DNA of 64,000 nt from Alphaproteobacteria bacterium (GTDB lineage Bacteria > Pseudomonadota > Alphaproteobacteria > DSM-16000 > Inquilinaceae), in NCBI GenBank assembly GCA_028277405.1, contig JANQGH010000071.1, positions 89,863-153,862 on the forward strand. The letters run 5' to 3'. Positions 10,373-18,793 of the stretch are shown piece after piece. A program made the translations under genes and the position numbers. Numbering within the stretch: the first letter of the stretch is position 1; every line of letters starts with the position of its first letter. The notes beneath the pieces were generated by a model. The model did no database searches, had not been told where the DNA came from, and saw only the letters and a program-made list of their open reading frames with translations.

Positions 10373-10990
10373 ATGCATGATGCCGGAATGATAATTCGGC
10401 ATCAGGAACCGTCGGGCGACGATCAGGCGACGCTGGGCAGGATCGGCACCCGGCTGCGCCTTGCGCGGCGGCTGCGCGGGCTAAAACTCAAGCAGCTGGC
10501 CGATCTCGCCGGCTGCTCGGAAAGCCTGCTGTCGAAATACGAGAACGGCAAGGCGACGCCGTCGCTGCCCATGCTGCACCGGCTGGCGCGCGAGCTGGGC
10601 TTCAACATCGGCTGGATGTTCGACGAGACGGAGGGCGACCCCGGCATCGTCTTCCGCCAAGGGGAACGGCCGATGATCGCGCTGGACCCGCTGCGCCAGG
10701 GCGAGGGCATCAGCTTGGAGCGCGTGGTGCCCTACGACCCCAACCATCTGCTTCAGTGCAACATCCACCATATCCGCGCCGGCGGCAGCAGCGACGCGCC
10801 GATCGCGCATGATGGAGAGGAGGTGGGATACGTCATCGAAGGGCAGGTCGAGCTGGAGATCGACGGGCAGGTCTATACCCTGTCGGCGGGGGATGCCTTC
10901 GTCTTCCGGTCCACCCTGCCCCACGCCTATCGCAACCCGTCGGACGAACCGGCCAGCATCTTCTGGGTGAACACGCCGCCGACATTCTGA
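10373..10990 (+). CDS. XRE-family regulator with C-terminal cupin domain
   Basis: A 205-residue regulator: an N-terminal Cro/CI helix-turn-helix (LKQLADLAGCSESLLSKYENG) and a C-terminal cupin sensor (DGEEVGYVIEGQVELEIDG, SAGDAFVFRSTLPHAYRN). Cupin regulators of this kind bind the substrate or product of the adjacent pathway. An AAGGA lies very close to the chosen ATG; a second ATG five codons on is possible. It sits between the two importers and follows the first in the same direction, so it may control either. Repeated CTTGAA/TTCAAG arms flank it upstream and downstream. Confidence 0.88.
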   Translation: MHDAGMIIRHQEPSGDDQATLGRIGTRLRLARRLRGLKLKQLADLAGCSESLLSKYENGKATPSLPMLHRLARELGFNIGWMFDETEGDPGIVFRQGERPMIALDPLRQGEGISLERVVPYDPNHLLQCNIHHIRAGGSSDAPIAHDGEEVGYVIEGQVELEIDGQVYTLSAGDAFVFRSTLPHAYRNPSDEPASIFWVNTPPTF

Positions 10991-11013
10991 AACAGCCCGT
11001 TTTGAAACCTTTC

Positions 11014-11051
11014 ATTCAAGCAACTTGACCTGACGTCATGACCGCTTGAAT
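11014..11051. promoter_or_regulatory. Inverted repeat upstream of the second importer
   Basis: ATTCAAGC and GCTTGAAT are exact inverted arms 22 bp apart, with an 8-bp palindrome TGACGTCA between them. The site lies 80-120 bp before the second binding-protein gene. An ACTTGAAGG segment also precedes the XRE-cupin gene, so that regulator is the obvious candidate to bind here, by inference only. Confidence 0.45.
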
Positions 11052-11130
11052 AATCGCCGGATGGTCGCGCGACCGATCAGAGTTCGGGGCGCGACCGGGA
11101 AGGCTCAGTCAACAAGGGAGAAGGAAACCC

Positions 11131-12066
11131 ATGTCGAAATCCATTGGCATCGCCGCATTGGCCGCGGCCGGTTTGATGACGGGCCTCAGCGCCAGCGCAT
11201 CGGCCGAAACCATCGCGCTGGTGACGATCAACCAGCAGGCGCTGTTCTTCAATCAGATCAATGACGGCGCGACCGCAGCGGCGGAAGAGGCCGGCGTCGA
11301 CCTCGTGATCTTCAACGCCAACAACGTACCGTCGGCGCAGAACGACGCGATCGAGACCTATATCAGCCAGGGCGTGGACGCCATCATCCTGGTCGCCATC
11401 GACGTGAACGGCGTGAAGCCGGCGATTTCGCAATCCGTCGCGGCGGGCATTCCGGTGATCGCCATCGACGCGCAGATCCCCGACGGCGATAACGAGACCT
11501 TCATCGGCGTCGACAACACACAAGCCGGGCGCGATATCGGCCAGTTCTTCGTCGATTATGTCGATGAGGAAATGGGGCGCAACGCCACGGTCGGCATCGT
11601 CGGGGCGCTGAACTCCTTCATCCAGAACCAGCGCGTCGACGGCTTTGTCGAGGTGGTCGAAGGGTCCGGCATGTCGATCGAGATCCTCAACACCGTCGAC
11701 GGCCAAAACGTCCAGGACGTCGCCTTGGCGGCGGCGGAAAACCTGATGACGGCCAATCCGGGCATGGATGCGATCTATGCTTCGGGCGAGCCCGCCCTGA
11801 TCGGCGCCATCGCCGCCGTCGAAAGCCAGGGCCTGACCGATTCCGTGAAGGTTTTCGGCTGGGACCTGACCGCCCAGGCGATCAACGGCATTGACGAGGG
11901 CTGGGTCGTCGCCGTGGTGCAGCAGGACCCGTATGGCGAAGGCGTCGCCGCGGTCGAGGCCGCGATGACGTTGATCGAAGGCGGTTCGGTCGACCCGATC
12001 GTCTACATCCCGATCGACATCGTCACGTCCGACAATGTCGACGGCTATCGCGGCATGTTTGAGTAA
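11131..12066 (+). CDS. Sugar ABC transporter periplasmic binding protein (RbsB-like)
   Basis: A 311-residue periplasmic protein with a signal peptide ending ASASAE and a ribose-binding fold (FFNQINDGATAAAEEAG, YISQGVDAIILVAIDVNG, FGWDLTAQAINGI). AGGGAGAAGGA precedes the ATG at good distance. It differs clearly from the binding protein of the first importer, so the two systems likely carry different sugars. A strong stem-loop follows the stop before the ATPase gene, a common way to keep the binding protein in excess. Confidence 0.9.
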   Translation: MSKSIGIAALAAAGLMTGLSASASAETIALVTINQQALFFNQINDGATAAAEEAGVDLVIFNANNVPSAQNDAIETYISQGVDAIILVAIDVNGVKPAISQSVAAGIPVIAIDAQIPDGDNETFIGVDNTQAGRDIGQFFVDYVDEEMGRNATVGIVGALNSFIQNQRVDGFVEVVEGSGMSIEILNTVDGQNVQDVALAAAENLMTANPGMDAIYASGEPALIGAIAAVESQGLTDSVKVFGWDLTAQAINGIDEGWVVAVVQQDPYGEGVAAVEAAMTLIEGGSVDPIVYIPIDIVTSDNVDGYRGMFE

Positions 12067-12091
12067 GCGTCTAAGCTAGGCGGACACGTCC

Positions 12092-12116
12092 GGCCGGCCC
12101 AACCGCTGGGCCGGCC
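12092..12116 (+). terminator. Stem-loop between binding protein and ATPase genes
   Basis: A perfect 10-bp stem (GGCCGGCCCA and its complement) with a 5-nt loop, followed after four bases by a short CTTTTC. The T-tract is too weak for full termination. It more likely attenuates transcription or protects the upstream mRNA. Confidence 0.55.
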
Positions 12117-12148
12117 GATCCTTTTCAAGAGGCTCGCTCAGACCGACC

Positions 12149-12931
12149 GTGGAAGCAGAAACCAAGCCGATCCGGGTCCGGATGTCCGGCATCGCCAAAC
12201 GCTACGGCGCTATCCAGTCGCTGGACAATGTCGATATGGAGCTGCGCGCCGGCGAGGTGCTGGGCATCGTCGGCGACAATGGCGCCGGCAAATCGACCTT
12301 GAGCAAGGTGCTGTCCGGCGCGGTTATCCCCGATGCCGGCACCATCGAGATCGACGGCGAGACGGTGCGCTTTTCAAGCCCCGCCGACGCACGGCGTCAT
12401 CATGTCGAGATGGTCTATCAGGACCTGTCGCTGTGCGACACGGTCGACGTCGCCGGCAACCTGTTCCTGGGGCGCGAACCCTATCGCCGGATCGCGGGCG
12501 TGGCTCTGTTGGACAAGCGCCGCATGCACGAAGAAGCGCGCCGCATGCTGGAGGGGCTGGGCATCTCAATCCCCGACACGCGGCTGCGCGTGGAGAACCT
12601 CTCCGGCGGCCAGCGGCAAAGCATCGCCATCGGCCGCGCGGCCTCGTTCGACCCCGCCGTTCTGATCATGGACGAGCCGACGGCGGCCCTCGCCGTGGCC
12701 GAGGTCGAGGCGGTGCTGGACCTGATCCGGCGGGTCAGCGCCAGCGGCGTCAGCGTCATCCTGATCACCCACCGTCTGCAGGATCTGTTCCTGGTCTGCG
12801 ACCGACTGATGGTGATGTATGAGGGGCAGAAGGTGGCCGAACGCGACATTGCCGAGACCAACATCGAGGAAGTCGTGAACCTGATCGTCGGCCGCAAATT
12901 CGCCGCCCGGTCCGCCGGCGTGAGGGCCTGA
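12149..12931 (+). CDS. Sugar ABC transporter ATP-binding protein, single NBD
   Basis: A 260-residue single-domain ATPase: Walker A GDNGAGKST, signature LSGGQRQ, Walker B VLIMDEPTAAL, switch His in LITHR. The start codon is GTG. It resembles the ATPase of the first importer in size and layout. The permease gene begins four bases after its stop, so the two are co-translated. Confidence 0.9.
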   Translation: MEAETKPIRVRMSGIAKRYGAIQSLDNVDMELRAGEVLGIVGDNGAGKSTLSKVLSGAVIPDAGTIEIDGETVRFSSPADARRHHVEMVYQDLSLCDTVDVAGNLFLGREPYRRIAGVALLDKRRMHEEARRMLEGLGISIPDTRLRVENLSGGQRQSIAIGRAASFDPAVLIMDEPTAALAVAEVEAVLDLIRRVSASGVSVILITHRLQDLFLVCDRLMVMYEGQKVAERDIAETNIEEVVNLIVGRKFAARSAGVRA

Positions 12932-12934
12932 GCA

Positions 12935-13918
12935 ATGGCGCCAAGCAATGCGACCGGCATGACCCTGCGGGACCGGCTGGTCGCCAATGGCGGCGTTGCC
13001 AGCATCGCGGTCTTCTTCATCTGCGTCTGTGTCTATTTCTCGCTCGCCACCGACGGGTTTCTGACCAACAGCAATCTGCTGAACATCGTGCGCCAAAGCG
13101 CGCCGCTGTTGATCGTGGCCGCCGCCATGACCTTCGTGATCACCACGGCCGGCATCGACCTGTCGGTCGGCTCGATCATCGCACTGATCGGATCGGTGGC
13201 GGCGATATCGCTGCAAGGCGGCCTGCCCTGGCCGGTCATGTTCATCGCCATGCTGGCGCTGGGCGCGTTGATCGGCGCCGTTCAGGGCTTCTTCATCGCC
13301 TATGAGGGCATCCCGGCGTTCATTGTCACGCTGGCGGGTTTGAGCATCTTTCGCGGCATCGCGCTGCTGATGACCGGCGGCTACTCCGTGCCGGTCGACA
13401 GCGATATTGGCTTCGTCTTTCTGGGGCGCGGCTGGTTCCTGGGCATGCCGGTGCCGGCGTTGATCGCCATTGCCGTCTTACTGGCAGCACTGCTGGTCTT
13501 CAACCAGACCCGCTTTGGCCGCTACGTCACCGGCATCGGCGCCAATGCCGAGGCGGTTCGGCGCGCGGGTGTCAACATCAAGCGCGTGACCTTGATGGTC
13601 TATGTCCTGACCGGAACGGCGGCCGCGCTCGCCAGCCTGCTGTTGACCGCGCGGCTGGGCAGCGGCTCGTCGAACGCCGGGCTTGGGTTCGAGTTGCAGG
13701 TTATCGCCGCCGTCGTGCTGGGCTCCACCAGCCTGTTCGGCGGGCGCGGCACGGTGATCGGCACCATCCTGGGCGCCCTGACCGTGGCGGTGATCGCCAA
13801 CGGGCTGATCCTGTCGCACCTGTCGCCGTTCCTGACACCGATCGTGACCGGCGTTATCATTCTGGTCGCGATCTGGCTGAATTTCCGGCTGTTCAGCGGG
13901 GGAGGCAAACGACGATGA
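12935..13918 (+). CDS. Sugar ABC transporter permease (RbsC-like)
   Basis: A 327-residue permease with about ten hydrophobic segments and the family motif TTAGIDLSVGSIIALIGS. The coupling loop GIGANAEAVRRAGVNIKR meets the ATPase. It completes the second importer. Its stop overlaps the start of the phosphotriesterase-family gene by four bases (ATGA), tying import to that hydrolase. Confidence 0.91.
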   Translation: MAPSNATGMTLRDRLVANGGVASIAVFFICVCVYFSLATDGFLTNSNLLNIVRQSAPLLIVAAAMTFVITTAGIDLSVGSIIALIGSVAAISLQGGLPWPVMFIAMLALGALIGAVQGFFIAYEGIPAFIVTLAGLSIFRGIALLMTGGYSVPVDSDIGFVFLGRGWFLGMPVPALIAIAVLLAALLVFNQTRFGRYVTGIGANAEAVRRAGVNIKRVTLMVYVLTGTAAALASLLLTARLGSGSSNAGLGFELQVIAAVVLGSTSLFGGRGTVIGTILGALTVAVIANGLILSHLSPFLTPIVTGVIILVAIWLNFRLFSGGGKRR

Positions 13919-14994
13919 GCGAGACGGAAACCCTGCCCGCGATCGGGGTGACCTCGGGCCAGGTCATGACCGTGCTGGGGCCGATCCCGGTGGACCAGAT
14001 GGGCATCACCTTGGCGCATGAGCACATCCTGCTCGACGGCGCGACGTCCTGGTGCCGGCCGTGCTGCGCCGGCGACCTCGACATGGCGGAAAAACCGGTC
14101 TCGGTCGAGTTCCTGGGCGAGTTGCGCATGAACCCGTTCATCAACCGGGACAATTGCCAGCTTTCCGACGCCGAGGTCGCGATCGACGAGTTGATGAAGT
14201 TCGCCGACCAGGGCGGTGCCACCGTCATCGACCCAACCAATCGCGGCATCGGGCGCGACGGGCCGGCCCTGCAGCGCATCAGCCGGCGCACGGGCCTGAA
14301 CATCGTCATGGGCGCCGGCTTTTACCTGGAACGGTCCCACCCCGACTATTTCGAGGCGATGAGCGAGGACCAGATCGCCGAACAGATCATCACCGATGTC
14401 GGCGGCGGCCTGGAACAGCCGCCGGTGGTTGCCGGCCTGATCGGCGAGATCGGCGTCAGCAAGGACTTTACGGCGGCGGAGGAGAAGTCGCTGCGCGGTG
14501 CGGCCCAGGCGGCGAAACGCACGGGCGTGCCGCTGTCGGTCCACCTGCCGGGCTGGGAGCGGTTGGCCCACCGTGTGCTGGACGTGGTCGAAAATGTCGG
14601 TGCCGACCTGGACCATACGATCCTGTGCCACATGAACCCCAGCTATGACGATCCGGTCTATCAGAAGAGCCTGGCCGATCGCGGCGCCTGGCTGGAATAC
14701 GACATGATCGGCATGGACTATTACTACGCCGAACAGCGCGCCCAGTGCCCCAGTGACGCGGACAATGCCAAGGCCATCCGTGCCCTGATCGATGACGGCT
14801 ATCTCGGCCGGCTGCTGCTGTCGCAGGACGTGTTCCTGAAGATGATGCTGACCCGCCATGGCGGCTTTGGCTATGGCTACATCCTGAAACATTTCGTGCC
14901 GCGCCTGCGCCGGCATGGCGTGGAGGCCGAGGCGATCGACGCCATGCTGGTCGACAATCCGCGCCGGCTGTTTTCCGCCGCCCCAGAAGGCTGA
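13915..14994 (+). CDS. Phosphotriesterase-family metal-dependent hydrolase (likely lactonase)
   Basis: A 359-residue amidohydrolase-superfamily enzyme. The metal ligands can be traced: HEH in LAHEHILLD, a bridging Glu in GLIGEIGVSKDF, then His in SVHLPGW, His in LCHMNPS and Asp in LLSQDVFLK. The bridging residue is Glu where bacterial phosphotriesterase has a carboxylated Lys, as in the PHP subgroup. Many such proteins open sugar lactones or acylated sugars. Because the gene overlaps a sugar permease, lactone or ester hydrolysis of the imported compound is the best inference. A Cys pair (RPCC) near residue 50 is unexplained. Confidence 0.86.
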   Translation: MSETETLPAIGVTSGQVMTVLGPIPVDQMGITLAHEHILLDGATSWCRPCCAGDLDMAEKPVSVEFLGELRMNPFINRDNCQLSDAEVAIDELMKFADQGGATVIDPTNRGIGRDGPALQRISRRTGLNIVMGAGFYLERSHPDYFEAMSEDQIAEQIITDVGGGLEQPPVVAGLIGEIGVSKDFTAAEEKSLRGAAQAAKRTGVPLSVHLPGWERLAHRVLDVVENVGADLDHTILCHMNPSYDDPVYQKSLADRGAWLEYDMIGMDYYYAEQRAQCPSDADNAKAIRALIDDGYLGRLLLSQDVFLKMMLTRHGGFGYGYILKHFVPRLRRHGVEAEAIDAMLVDNPRRLFSAAPEG

Positions 14995-15002
14995 CAAGAC
15001 CC

Positions 15003-15770
15003 ATGAGCGACAAGAAGAAGATCCTGCTGGCCGGCGAAAGCTGGGTCACGACCGCGACCCATATCAAGGGGTTCGACCAGTTCCCGACGGTGACCTTTCA
15101 CCGGGGCGCAGACGGCTTTCTGGACGCGCTTAAGGATCTGCCGTTCGAGATCACCTGGATGCCGTGCCATGAGGCGCAGACCGACTTTCCGTCGGACGTC
15201 GAGGGGCTGAACGCCTACGACGCGATCATCCTGTCCGACATCGGCTCGAACACGCTGCTGCTTCACCCGGACACCTGGATCCACAGCAAGCCGACGCCGA
15301 ACCGGCTGTTCGCGCTGGAGCAGTACGTGGCCGAGGGCGGCGGGCTGGCCATGATCGGCGGCTATTACAGCTTTCAGGGCATCAATGGCGGCGCGCGCTA
15401 TCACAACACGCCGGTCGAGGCGGTGCTGCCGGTCACGATCCACCCCTATGACGACCGGATCGAGGTGCCCCAGGGTCTGCGGCCGCAGGCAGTCGGCGAT
15501 CATCCGATCCTGGCCGGCATCGAGGGGGACTGGCCGCTGCTGCTGGGCTTCAACGAGGTGCGGGCCAAGCCGAACGCGGTGGTGCTGGCCGAGGCCGGCG
15601 ACACCTACCGCAACCTGCCCATCGTCGCGGTGGGCGAACACGGCAAGGGCCGCAGCCTGGTTTGGACCAGCGACATCGGCCCGCACTGGCTGCCGAACGA
15701 GGCCCTGGCCTGGCCCCACTTCGCCCAGCTGTGGGGCCAGGCGCTGGACTGGCTGACCGGCGGGCGCTGA
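15003..15770 (+). CDS. ThuA-like / class I glutamine amidotransferase-fold protein
   Basis: A 255-residue cytoplasmic protein of the putative glutamine-amidotransferase-like family related to ThuA (trehalose utilisation). Recognisable parts are the opening KKILLAGESWV, the central IILSDIGSNTLLL and the GGGLAMIGGYYSFQG loop. I see no clear Cys-His-Glu triad, so a true amidotransferase role is doubtful. It follows the hydrolase by eight bases and ends the plus-strand importer operon. A sugar-handling role is inferred from position only. Confidence 0.78.
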   Translation: MSDKKKILLAGESWVTTATHIKGFDQFPTVTFHRGADGFLDALKDLPFEITWMPCHEAQTDFPSDVEGLNAYDAIILSDIGSNTLLLHPDTWIHSKPTPNRLFALEQYVAEGGGLAMIGGYYSFQGINGGARYHNTPVEAVLPVTIHPYDDRIEVPQGLRPQAVGDHPILAGIEGDWPLLLGFNEVRAKPNAVVLAEAGDTYRNLPIVAVGEHGKGRSLVWTSDIGPHWLPNEALAWPHFAQLWGQALDWLTGGR

Positions 15771-15776
15771 CGTCCG

Positions 15777-16544
15777 TCAGGCGCCCTTGGCGCGGGCCAG
15801 GGCGCGGGCGCCGTTCAGCACGAAACCCTGGTCGGACCCGATCAGGAACAGGCTGACCCCCGGCGCCTGCCATCGCGGCATTTCCTCCGCTTTGGCCAGG
15901 AACATGCCCAGACGCCTGCCGTGCCGGGTCGCGGCGTCACAGATCCGCTCCATCGCCGCGATGACGGGGGGCGCGGCCGGGTCTTCGACGCCCATCGAGA
16001 CGGCCAGATCCATGCGGCCGATGAACAGGGCGTCGATGCCCTCTACCGCGGCGATGGCGTCGATGGCATCCAGCGCCTCCTTATCCTCGATCTGGGCGAT
16101 CACCGTGGTTTCCGACGCGCTGTCGGCGAGATAGGTCCGCATCGGCCGCGTCGTGTAGCCGGCGGCGCGGCTGGACCCGGCATAGCCGCGTCCGCCCGGA
16201 CCGAAACGACAGGCCCGCGCCACCGCCTGCGCGGTTTCAGCGTCCGTGACATGGGGCACCAGAACGCCGGCGGCGCCGAGGTCCAGCGCGTTCAGGATCG
16301 TCGCCGGTGCCGCATCGGCCACGCGCACGACCAGCGGCAGGCCGGTCTGGCGGCCGGCGAAAAGGCAGGCGTCGAGATCGCGACGGTCGAACGGCGCGTG
16401 TTCGGCATCGAGACAGGCGACGTCCAGGCCGCTCAGCGCCAGCACCTCGACAATCGCCATCGCCGGCGTCTTCACCCAGGTGCCGACCAGGGTCTCGCCG
16501 GCCAGCAGAAGGTCGCGAAAGCCGCGCGCCGTTTGCTCGGTCAT
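15777..16544 (-). CDS. HpcH/HpaI family class II aldolase
   Basis: A 255-residue metal-dependent aldolase of the 2-keto-3-deoxy-acid type (HpcH/HpaI, GarL, RhmA). The catalytic His lies in CLDAEHAPF, the metal-binding Glu in IAQIEDKEA and the Asp in FIGRMDLAVSMG. It would split a 2-keto-3-deoxy sugar acid into pyruvate or a similar keto acid plus an aldehyde. It converges with the importer operon, six bases away, and its start overlaps the stop of the alpha/beta hydrolase. The product aldehyde could feed the aldehyde dehydrogenases here. Confidence 0.88.
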   Translation of the reverse strand: MTEQTARGFRDLLLAGETLVGTWVKTPAMAIVEVLALSGLDVACLDAEHAPFDRRDLDACLFAGRQTGLPLVVRVADAAPATILNALDLGAAGVLVPHVTDAETAQAVARACRFGPGGRGYAGSSRAAGYTTRPMRTYLADSASETTVIAQIEDKEALDAIDAIAAVEGIDALFIGRMDLAVSMGVEDPAAPPVIAAMERICDAATRHGRRLGMFLAKAEEMPRWQAPGVSLFLIGSDQGFVLNGARALARAKGA

Positions 16545-17257
16545 ATCTCGCTCTCCCGCTGCAACCAGCCGACGAGCGCCGCGGTGACGATCTCCGGCTG
16601 TTCCAGCGTCGGCAGATGGGCGCTGTCCGGAATCACCACAAGCTCCGCCCCCTCGACCCGCTCGGCCATGATGCGGCTGCGTTCCACCGGACAAACCTGG
16701 TCGTCCTCGCCGCAGCCGATCAGCGTCGGTACCCTGATCGTGGGCAGTACCGGCCAATTGTCGTGGCGATCCCGCAAGGCGATGATCTGTCGGCGAAACA
16801 CTTCCGGGCCGAGGTCGAGTGCCATTTGGACCAGCAGATCGGTCAGGTCCGGCCGGCTGGCGGCCAAATCGCCCAGATAATAAGGGGCGAAATCGTTGCG
16901 GGTCATCGCCTCCAGCCCGATTTCGGTCGCTTGGGCGAGTTGAACGTATCGCTGCTTGCGCTTGTCCGGCGGGTCCGCCCCGACGTTTGAGTCCCAAAGT
17001 GCCAGATGCGTGATACGTTCAGGGGCGAGGCGCATCACCTCCAAGGCGACGATGCCGCCCATCGAGAAGCCGGCGAGCGCGCAGGACCCCTCGCCGATCT
17101 GTTCGATGACGGCGCGGGCCTGTCCGGTCAGCGTATCGGGCGCGCTGAGGTCGACCACCGAGGCATTTGCGATCGTCTGCAAGGCATCCAGTTGAGGACC
17201 CCAGACGCGGGCGTCGCACATCAGGCCGGGCACCAGCAGCAGGCGGGGATGCGTCAT
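16541..17257 (-). CDS. Alpha/beta hydrolase
   Basis: A 238-residue serine hydrolase. The nucleophile elbow is AGFSMGG (GxSxG), the acid is probably in CGEDDQVCP, and the His is in PDSAHLPTLEQPE. It resembles esterases and 3-oxoadipate-enol-lactonase-type proteins. I start at the ATG giving MTHPRLLLVPG; a TTG 36 bp upstream is open but adds an unlikely tail. It is coupled to the aldolase gene by an ATGA overlap, which hints at hydrolysis of a lactone or ester before aldol cleavage. Confidence 0.83.
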   Translation of the reverse strand: MTHPRLLLVPGLMCDARVWGPQLDALQTIANASVVDLSAPDTLTGQARAVIEQIGEGSCALAGFSMGGIVALEVMRLAPERITHLALWDSNVGADPPDKRKQRYVQLAQATEIGLEAMTRNDFAPYYLGDLAASRPDLTDLLVQMALDLGPEVFRRQIIALRDRHDNWPVLPTIRVPTLIGCGEDDQVCPVERSRIMAERVEGAELVVIPDSAHLPTLEQPEIVTAALVGWLQRESEI

Positions 17258-17369
17258 GTCACGCTGCCCATGAGCCGCACGAACCTGTGACAAATTGGCC
17301 GCCCTCGCACGTCAGTCATGGGGATTAAACCTTGCCCATCCATTGCCAAGATCAGTATCATGGCAGGAA

Positions 17370-17383
17370 TGCATACGAATGCA
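17370..17383. promoter_or_regulatory. LacI-type operator before the HisD-like gene
   Basis: TGCATACGAATGCA is palindromic apart from one A/T pair on each side of a central CG, as for LacI-family operators. It lies 36 bp before the HisD-like start. The LacI gene just downstream (18794-19843) is the likely binder. Confidence 0.6.
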
Positions 17384-17418
17384 AAGCGATCAACCGATCA
17401 CGATATGGGGCGGGAGAC

Positions 17419-18726
17419 ATGGTGCGGTATCTGAAGCGCGGCGCGGACATGAAGGACGTCGACGAAGCCGACGCCAAGGTTCGCGCAACGGTCGAAAGCG
17501 TGCTGGCCGACATCGCCGAGCGCGGCGATGGTGCCGTGCGCGACCTGTCCGCCAAATTCGATAACTGGGCGCCGGAGACCTTCCGGCTGAGCGATCAGGA
17601 GGTGGAGGCCGCCCTGTCGCGCGTATCCAAACAGGATCTGGAGGATATCCGCTTTGCCCAGGCCCAGGTGCGCAACTTCGCTGAGAAGCAGAAGCAATGC
17701 CTGACCGACCTGGAGGTCGAAACCCTGGACGGCGTCGTGCTGGGCCATCGCAACATCCCGGTCAATGCCGTCGGCTGTTACGTGCCTGGCGGCAAGTACC
17801 CGATGGTCGCCTCGGCGCATATGAGTGTGGTGACGGCCAAGGTGGCCGGTGTCAAGCGCGTGGTCGCCTCCGCCCCGCCCCACGATGGCGGCCCGCATCC
17901 GGCGATCGTCGCGGCGATGCATCTGGGCGGGGCCGACGAGATCCTGGTCCTCGGCGGCATTCAGGCGGTCGGCGCCATGGCGCTGGGCACCGAGACGATT
18001 GAGCCGGTCGACATGCTGGTCGGCCCCGGCAACATGTTCGTGGCGGAGGCCAAGCGGCAACTGTTCGGCCGGGTCGGCATCGACCTGTTCGCCGGGCCGA
18101 CGGAGACGCTGGTGATCGCGGACGACAGCGTCGATGGCGAGATCTGCGCGGTCGACCTGCTGGGCCAGGCAGAACACGGGCCGACCTCGCCCGCCGTCCT
18201 CTTGACCGACTCCCAAGCGCTGGCCGAGGCCACCATGGCGGAGGTGGAGCGGCAGCTTCAGATCCTGCCGACGGCAGAGATCGCGCGGCAGTCCTGGGCC
18301 GATTTCGGCGCGGTGATCGTCTGCGACAGCCTTGAGGAGATGGTCGCCGAGGCCGACAAGCTGGCCTTCGAGCATGTCCAGGTCATGACCCGCGACCCGG
18401 ACTATTTTCTGGAGAACATGACCAATTACGGCGCCCTGTTCCTCGGCCCCCGGACAAACGTCGCCTACGGCGACAAGGTCATCGGCACCAACCACACCCT
18501 GCCGACCAAACGCGCAGGCCGCTACACCGGCGGCCTGTGGGTCGGCAAGTTCATGAAGACCTGCACCTATCAGCGCGTCCTGACCGACGAGGCGTCGGCG
18601 CTGGTCGGCGGTTATTGCTCACGCCTGTGCGCCCTGGAGGGCTTTTCCGGCCATGGCGAGCAGGCCAACATCCGCTTGCGCCGTTATGGTCGACGCAATA
18701 TAGCGGCCTACGAGGCGGCCGAGTGA
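17419..18726 (+). CDS. Histidinol-dehydrogenase-family NAD-dependent alcohol dehydrogenase (catabolic)
   Basis: A 435-residue homologue of HisD, which oxidises an alcohol in two NAD steps to an acid. The zinc and active-site elements remain: GQAEHGP (Gln and His ligands), the Glu-His pair in FEHVQVMT, Asp in [10 protein letters not shown] and the terminal His in EGFSGHGEQ. No other his gene is near; it sits with a LacI repressor and an operator. HisD-type enzymes recruited to catabolism are known (for example HpsN for dihydroxypropanesulfonate). GGGCGGGAGA precedes the ATG. The substrate is unknown, but a polyol or hydroxy-sulfonate is plausible. Confidence 0.86.
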   Translation: MVRYLKRGADMKDVDEADAKVRATVESVLADIAERGDGAVRDLSAKFDNWAPETFRLSDQEVEAALSRVSKQDLEDIRFAQAQVRNFAEKQKQCLTDLEVETLDGVVLGHRNIPVNAVGCYVPGGKYPMVASAHMSVVTAKVAGVKRVVASAPPHDGGPHPAIVAAMHLGGADEILVLGGIQAVGAMALGTETIEPVDMLVGPGNMFVAEAKRQLFGRVGIDLFAGPTETLVIADDSVDGEICAVDLLGQAEHGPTSPAVLLTDSQALAEATMAEVERQLQILPTAEIARQSWADFGAVIVCDSLEEMVAEADKLAFEHVQVMTRDPDYFLENMTNYGALFLGPRTNVAYGDKVIGTNHTLPTKRAGRYTGGLWVGKFMKTCTYQRVLTDEASALVGGYCSRLCALEGFSGHGEQANIRLRRYGRRNIAAYEAAE

Positions 18727-18793
18727 ACCGCCGAATGAAGGGCTGACCGGCATCACGTCGGCGGCCAGGAAAGGGGCCGAGAAAGGGGAGCAC

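Noticed and set aside
17419..18726. HisD-like gene as histidine biosynthesis
   Set aside because: There are no his neighbours, and it is linked to a LacI repressor and operator.
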